This document shows, piece by piece, positions 6,406-9,812 of a stretch of DNA of 9,812 nt; positions within the stretch are counted from its first letter, which is position 1; every line of letters begins with the position of its first letter. Both the position numbers and the translations under genes were made by a program. A model generated the notes under the pieces. The model searched no databases. It saw only the letters and a list, made by a program, of their open reading frames with translations, and was not told the DNA's origin. Origin of the DNA: Syntrophomonas sp. UBA4911 (GTDB taxonomy: Bacteria > Bacillota > Syntrophomonadia > Syntrophomonadales > Syntrophomonadaceae); contig DHCD01000070.1 of assembly GCA_002398105.1 (NCBI GenBank), positions 41,825 to 51,636 on the forward strand, read 5' to 3'.

Positions 6406-6600
6406 TTATCCGGAGGCTTTACCCTTTCTTTCCACAAAATAAATTACCGATAATAGTATGATAGCCATCCAAATACTAAAAACCCAGGTATTTATATGTG
6501 ACCCATAGTTAGGGAAAATACCGGTTGTGATATTGATCATGGTATGAAAAATCAATCCGGTAAATAAACTTTTTCCGCCATAAATATAAAAAGATACCAT
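6406..6600 (-). pseudogene. 3' remnant of a CPBP (CAAX-type) intramembrane protease
   Basis: The 64 codons read as the last part of a CPBP/Abi-family membrane protease. GGKSLFTGLIFHTMINITTG carries the last conserved motif with its His and Asn (HTMIN). It is followed by a final membrane helix TWVFSIWMAIILLSVIYF and a charged tail. Family members are about 200-280 residues, and the earlier EExxxR and FxxxH motifs are absent, so about two thirds of the gene is missing. Upstream the same frame continues for 12 codons (RKILCWTNDEYS) back to the stop of the P-type ATPase gene. There is no good ribosome site. It is most simply a deletion remnant fused behind the ATPase gene; a short expressed membrane peptide is possible but not supported. 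Confidence 0.7.
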
Positions 6601-6636
6601 GCTGTACTCATCATTTGTCCAGCACAGAATTTTACG

Positions 6637-9321
6637 TTACTGCCTTTTCAACAGTTTTATAATCTCCGCAACCACCAGCGGCACCAGGCTCAGTCCCAAA
6701 GCAACGGCTAAATCAATGCCCCAGAGCAAATCGGTTTCAAATACTCCCCGTAAGAAGGGAATGAAAATAACGGACAACTGTAACATTGCTGAGGCAAGAA
6801 AAGCGATCACTAAGGCTTTATTAGACAAAATCCCTGTAACGAATATGGATTTCTCTAAACTTCTGATATTAAATGAGTGAATTAATTGGGAGAAGGCCAT
6901 CGTGACAAATGCCATGGTATGGGCTTCCGCTAAAGTTCTTCCCCATTGTAAGGCAAGCCAATAACTCGTTAAAGAAACCAACCCGATTGTTGCCCCCAGT
7001 ATAATGATCTCCCGTCCCACTCCATTGGCAAAGACCGTCTCTTTGGGGTTTCGCGGTTTTTGCTTCATGACCCCCTTTTCCGGCGGCTCCAGGCCCAGGG
7101 CTAAAGCCGGGAAACCGTCTGTAACCAGATTTAACCAGAGAATCTGGATCGCGGTTAAAGGACTCCCCCAGCCAAAAAGAATCGCGGTAAAAATCGCCAC
7201 TATTTCCCCTGTATTACAGGATAATAGATACTGAATTGACTTTCGGATATTGGCATAGATAGTTCTCCCTTCTTCCACAGCGTTAACAATGGTGGCAAAA
7301 TTGTCATCCAAGAGAACCATATCGGAGGCTTCTTTGGAAACTTCAGTACCCGTGATGCCCATGGCCGATCCGATATCCGCCCGCTTTAAAGCCGGAGCAT
7401 CGTTCACACCGTCACCGGTCATTGCTACCACATGACCATGGGATTTCAAAGCATCTACTATTTTCAGCTTATGCTCCGGAGAAACTCTGGCATAAACCGT
7501 GGTTTTTAAAACATGGTCCTTTAATTGATCTGTACTCATTTTATCCAACTGGACACCGGTTAAGATGTCGTCGCCTTGGCGCCAGATATCCAGTTCCCTG
7601 GCTATAGCCACGGCGGTATCCTGATGGTCGCCGGTGATCATTACCGTTCGGATCCCTGCAGTACGGGCCAGGGCTACGGCATCCTTCACCTCTTCCCGGG
7701 CCGGGTCAATGATCGAATAAAACCCGATAAAGACAAGCTCCGTCTCGGCTATTTCTGATGTAAGACTCTCTGGTTTCTCAGGCCATCGGCGGAAAGCCAA
7801 AGCCAAAACCCTCTGCCCCTGAGAAGCCAGCCGAGAATTCACTTCCAACAGCGTTGATGCCGTTTCCTGACTTAATTGAACATTACCTTTGGAAGTCATA
7901 ATTTCACGGCACCTGGCCAACAGCACATCAGGTGCGCCTTTGGTCAATGAGATTACCTCATTTTCCATCTTATGAAAAGTGGTCATCATTTTTCTGGCCG
8001 AATCAAAAGGAATTTCGTCTATTCGGGGGTATCTCCGGTCCAGCTCATCCTTCTTTAAGCCTGCCTTCTCAGCGGCCACTACTAGAGCTCCCTCGGTAGG
8101 ATCGCCTATGATCTGATAGCGATTATCAGCATAGTCTAAGCGAGCGTCGCTGTTTAAGGCTCCTCCAATCAGCATAAACTCAATATTCTCATCTTCCAGA
8201 GGAGCCATTTTTGTATCCTTCTCTTTAAGAAATTCACCCTGCGGCCCATAACCGATCCCGGACACGTGCAAGAAAGATTCGTTAATATAGAGACCGGTTA
8301 CCGTCATTTCATTTTTGGTTAAAGTACCGGTTTTATCTGAACAAATATAAGTGGCTACACCCAGAGTTTCTACAGCAGGCAGTTTTCTGATAACGGCATT
8401 TCTTTTGCTCATGCGGGTAACGCCGAGGGCCAGGACGATAGTTACCACGGAAGGCAGTCCTTCAGGTATGGCTGCTACAGCTAAAGCAATGGCAGTCATG
8501 AACATTTCAATAACGTCTTCCCCCCGGAAAAGCCCGGTAATAAATACCACTGCCACGATTCCTGCAGCCGCCAGGCCCAGAGTTTTTCCCAGTCCAGCCA
8601 ACTGCCTTTGTAAAGGAGTTGCTTCAGCAGAAGCTTCCTGCAGCATCTGAGCAATCCGTCCAATCTGAGTTTTCATGCCGGTTTCCACAACTAAAGCTTT
8701 TCCCCGGCCTGCTGTTACTGCAGTACCTTTGAAAACCATGTTGGTGCGATCCCCCAAGGAGACATCTTCTTTATTTATGGGGTTCAAGTTCTTTTCCGAA
8801 GGTACCGACTCCCCGGTCAAAGCCGCCTCATTTACCCTTAAGGAAGCAGCCTCAATCAGCCTGGCATCAGCGGGAACGGAATCCCCCGCATCTAAAAATA
8901 CCACATCACCGGGAACCAGTAAGCCCACTTCCATCTGAGACACCTTGCCGTTTCTCAATACCTTGACGGAAGCCTTGGTCATCTCTTTTAAGGCCTTTAA
9001 TGCCTTTTCCGCTTTATTTTCCTGATACATACCCAATACGGCATTTAATACTACGATAATTAAAATTACGGTTGTGTCTTCCCATTCACCTAATGCTCCG
9101 GACACTAAAGCAGCTCCGATAAGGATCAGCACCAAGACTTCCTTCAGTTGATCAATAAACATAGAGAATAAGCTTCTCGGCGGAGCTTCATCCAAAGCAT
9201 TAGGGCCGTAAGTTTCTAAACGTTTCCGCGCTTCTTCTGAGGATAAACCATTTCCCAGATCCGTCTTCATTTCTTGCGCTATTTGTGAAATATCTGAAGA
9301 ATACCATCTTTCTCCAGCCAA
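6637..9321 (-). CDS. PMR1/SERCA-type cation P-type ATPase (Ca2+/Mn2+ exporter)
   Basis: This 894-residue P2A-type ATPase pumps divalent cations out of the cytoplasm using ATP. Visible motifs are TGES (169-172), PEGLP in helix 4 (286-290), the phosphorylated Asp329 in CSDKTGTLT, KGAPD (461-465), TGDH (563-566) and TGDGVNDAP (635-643). Ion-site residues are NTGE in helix 5 (703-706) and NLVTD in helix 6 (731-735). The helix 8 region reads TMAFVTMAFSQLIHSFN, without the SERCA site-I Glu as far as I can align, so one ion per cycle is likely. The TTG start at 9321 is well supported by AGGAGGT with 8-base spacing, and MAGERWYSSD fits the family N-terminus. By homology it would be named a calcium ATPase. 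The yybP-ykoY riboswitch in its leader argues for manganese as the relevant ion. Confidence 0.96.
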   Translation of the reverse strand: MAGERWYSSDISQIAQEMKTDLGNGLSSEEARKRLETYGPNALDEAPPRSLFSMFIDQLKEVLVLILIGAALVSGALGEWEDTTVILIIVVLNAVLGMYQENKAEKALKALKEMTKASVKVLRNGKVSQMEVGLLVPGDVVFLDAGDSVPADARLIEAASLRVNEAALTGESVPSEKNLNPINKEDVSLGDRTNMVFKGTAVTAGRGKALVVETGMKTQIGRIAQMLQEASAEATPLQRQLAGLGKTLGLAAAGIVAVVFITGLFRGEDVIEMFMTAIALAVAAIPEGLPSVVTIVLALGVTRMSKRNAVIRKLPAVETLGVATYICSDKTGTLTKNEMTVTGLYINESFLHVSGIGYGPQGEFLKEKDTKMAPLEDENIEFMLIGGALNSDARLDYADNRYQIIGDPTEGALVVAAEKAGLKKDELDRRYPRIDEIPFDSARKMMTTFHKMENEVISLTKGAPDVLLARCREIMTSKGNVQLSQETASTLLEVNSRLASQGQRVLALAFRRWPEKPESLTSEIAETELVFIGFYSIIDPAREEVKDAVALARTAGIRTVMITGDHQDTAVAIARELDIWRQGDDILTGVQLDKMSTDQLKDHVLKTTVYARVSPEHKLKIVDALKSHGHVVAMTGDGVNDAPALKRADIGSAMGITGTEVSKEASDMVLLDDNFATIVNAVEEGRTIYANIRKSIQYLLSCNTGEIVAIFTAILFGWGSPLTAIQILWLNLVTDGFPALALGLEPPEKGVMKQKPRNPKETVFANGVGREIIILGATIGLVSLTSYWLALQWGRTLAEAHTMAFVTMAFSQLIHSFNIRSLEKSIFVTGILSNKALVIAFLASAMLQLSVIFIPFLRGVFETDLLWGIDLAVALGLSLVPLVVAEIIKLLKRQ

Positions 9322-9344
9322 ATTTTTATACCTCCTGCTTAACT

Positions 9345-9407
9345 TTAGTATTTGTTTCCCGGAATTTTATAACCCAGAAAGATGAACTTTAAATCTTTTG
9401 GAATCAT
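9345..9407 (-). CDS. Doubtful 20-codon leader ORF
   Basis: Between the riboswitch terminator and the ATPase start lies AGGAGGTGA (9416-9408), a near-full match to the 16S rRNA tail, directly followed by ATG. The frame MIPKDLKFIFLGYKIPGNKY ends in TAA 23 bases before the ATPase TTG. GGAGG to ATG is only 3 bases, too short for efficient starts, so this may be a standby site or a vestige rather than a gene. Confidence 0.25.
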   Translation of the reverse strand: MIPKDLKFIFLGYKIPGNKY

Positions 9408-9431
9408 TCACCTCCTAAAAATTTTTACCTT

Positions 9432-9472
9432 AAAAACAAAACAGACCTCTACCTGTTATAGGTAAAGGTCTG
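9432..9472 (-). terminator. Riboswitch-controlled intrinsic terminator before the ATPase
   Basis: CAGACCTTTACCT pairs with AGGTAGAGGTCTG over 13 bp around ATAAC, followed by TTTTGTTTTT on the minus strand. The first arm contains the 3' P1 strand of the manganese aptamer, so metal binding should prevent this hairpin. Confidence 0.93.
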
Positions 9473-9560
9473 GCAAACAACTTAATCTCGTTGCCAATAA
9501 AGCCGGAGTTATTAAACTCGCAATGACGACTTTATTGTGGAGCTACTCCCCTTCGGTTTG
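9461..9560 (-). promoter_or_regulatory. yybP-ykoY manganese riboswitch
   Basis: Read on the minus strand, the conserved blocks are present: GAAGGGGAGTAGC at the 5' side, AAGTCGTCATTGCGAG in the middle, and GCCAGACCTTT at the 3' side. CAATAAAG and CTTTATTG form a perfect 8-bp stem, GAGTT/AACTC a second, and GGCAA/TTGCC a third. The TCGTCATTGC loop is the metal-binding element of this class. The 3' strand overlaps a terminator ahead of the P-type ATPase gene, which implies that Mn2+ turns expression on, as known for several members. Confidence 0.92.
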
Positions 9561-9577
9561 GTATTCTGTTTTGTATC

Positions 9578-9606
9578 ATTTTATATAAAAAATTTCCATT
9601 TGTCAA
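9578..9606 (-). promoter_or_regulatory. Sigma-A promoter of the riboswitch-ATPase transcript
   Basis: On the minus strand a perfect TTGACA (9606-9601) and TAAAAT (9583-9578) are spaced by 17 bases. Transcription would start near 9571 and give a leader of about 250 bases. Confidence 0.88.
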
Positions 9607-9667
9607 CGTTCTAATAAACGGCTCTTTTGCCTATTAGCTTTATCCAAATATAATTATGTAAAGCATG

Positions 9668-9705
9668 CTATTCAAATTGTAAATAATATTTTACATTTTG
9701 AATAG
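9668..9705. promoter_or_regulatory. 16-bp inverted repeat, likely operator
   Basis: CTATTCAAATTGTAAA and TTTACATTTTGAATAG are inverted copies with one mismatch, separated by TAATAT. The right arm contains the -35 hexamer of the plus-strand promoter at 9690-9718, the position expected for a repressor site. I cannot assign it to a known regulator. A second weaker inverted repeat (CTAATA...TATTAG, 9611-9637) lies nearer to the opposite promoter. Confidence 0.6.
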
Positions 9706-9718
9706 TTTGTTATACAAT
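9690..9718 (+). promoter_or_regulatory. Sigma-A promoter of the right-edge gene
   Basis: TTTACA (9690-9695) and TACAAT (9713-9718) are spaced by 17 bases, each five of six to consensus. Transcription would start near 9725, about 30 bases before the ATG at 9756. Confidence 0.7.
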
Positions 9719-9755
9719 CTAAATTATAAAGAATCAAAAGAAGGAGGCTAGCATT

Positions 9756-9812
9756 ATGAAGAATAGGCTGGTTTGGTTTGTGGTATTCGCGGCAATGTTC
9801 CTAATTATAAGT
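9756..9812 (+). CDS. 5' end of a membrane or exported protein (cut by window)
   Basis: The ATG at 9756 follows AAGGAGG by 8 bases and has a good promoter upstream. The 19 visible residues, MKNRLVWFVVFAAMFLIIS, are a short basic start and a hydrophobic stretch, as in a signal peptide or first membrane helix. Nothing more can be said about its function. It is divergent from the manganese-controlled ATPase gene, with the two promoters about 85 bases apart. Confidence 0.75.
   Translation, partial: MKNRLVWFVVFAAMFLIIS

Noticed and set aside
9432..9560. T-box leader ahead of the ATPase
   Set aside because: There is no T-box bulge sequence, and the downstream gene is not an amino-acid gene. The conserved blocks fit yybP-ykoY.
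9625..9637. TTTTGCCT resembling half of an MntR box near the ATPase promoter
   Set aside because: The matching second half is absent, so chance is the better explanation.

Overview
The window looks like a chromosomal segment of a low-to-mid GC, Gram-positive anaerobe-type Firmicute, probably a Clostridia/Peptococcaceae-like lineage. This is inferred from strong AGGAGG ribosome binding sites, TTGACA/TATAAT-type promoters, U-tailed hairpin terminators, a DUF4179 anti-sigma partner and two riboswitch classes common in Firmicutes. No gene names a species, so the taxonomy is inference.

Left third (1-3350, all minus strand): a 70-residue stand-alone biotin carrier protein is followed by a biotin-protein ligase that lacks the usual N-terminal repressor helix-turn-helix. 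Directly upstream of the carrier sits a complete-looking group IIC-type intron (about 1394-3306). Its 5' boundary lies just after a strong terminator hairpin, the usual target of this class. The intron's reverse transcriptase/maturase is broken by one in-frame stop and one single-base frameshift.

Middle (3350-5830): a tRNA-Gly(CCC) gene with its own promoter is followed by two modular repeat units that copy the tRNA 3' end and the bases after it. Upstream of the tRNA, an ECF sigma factor and a membrane-anchored DUF4179 anti-sigma-like protein form a two-gene operon closed by a strong terminator. A roughly 400-base intergenic stretch follows.

Right third (5831-9812): on the plus strand, a sigma-A promoter, a guanidine-I (ykkC) riboswitch with an overlapping terminator, and gdx encode guanidinium-responsive export. 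Convergent to it, on the minus strand, lies a PMR1/SERCA-type P-type ATPase preceded by a yybP-ykoY (manganese) riboswitch, again with an overlapping terminator and a clear promoter. The 3' remnant of a CPBP-type membrane protease lies just after the ATPase stop, in the same frame. At the right edge a divergent gene begins behind a promoter overlapped by a long inverted repeat; only 19 codons are visible.

I see no clearly new multi-gene system. The best leads are the riboswitch-based reassignment of the 'calcium' ATPase to manganese, the modular repeats behind the tRNA, and the terminator-targeted intron with a freshly damaged maturase.
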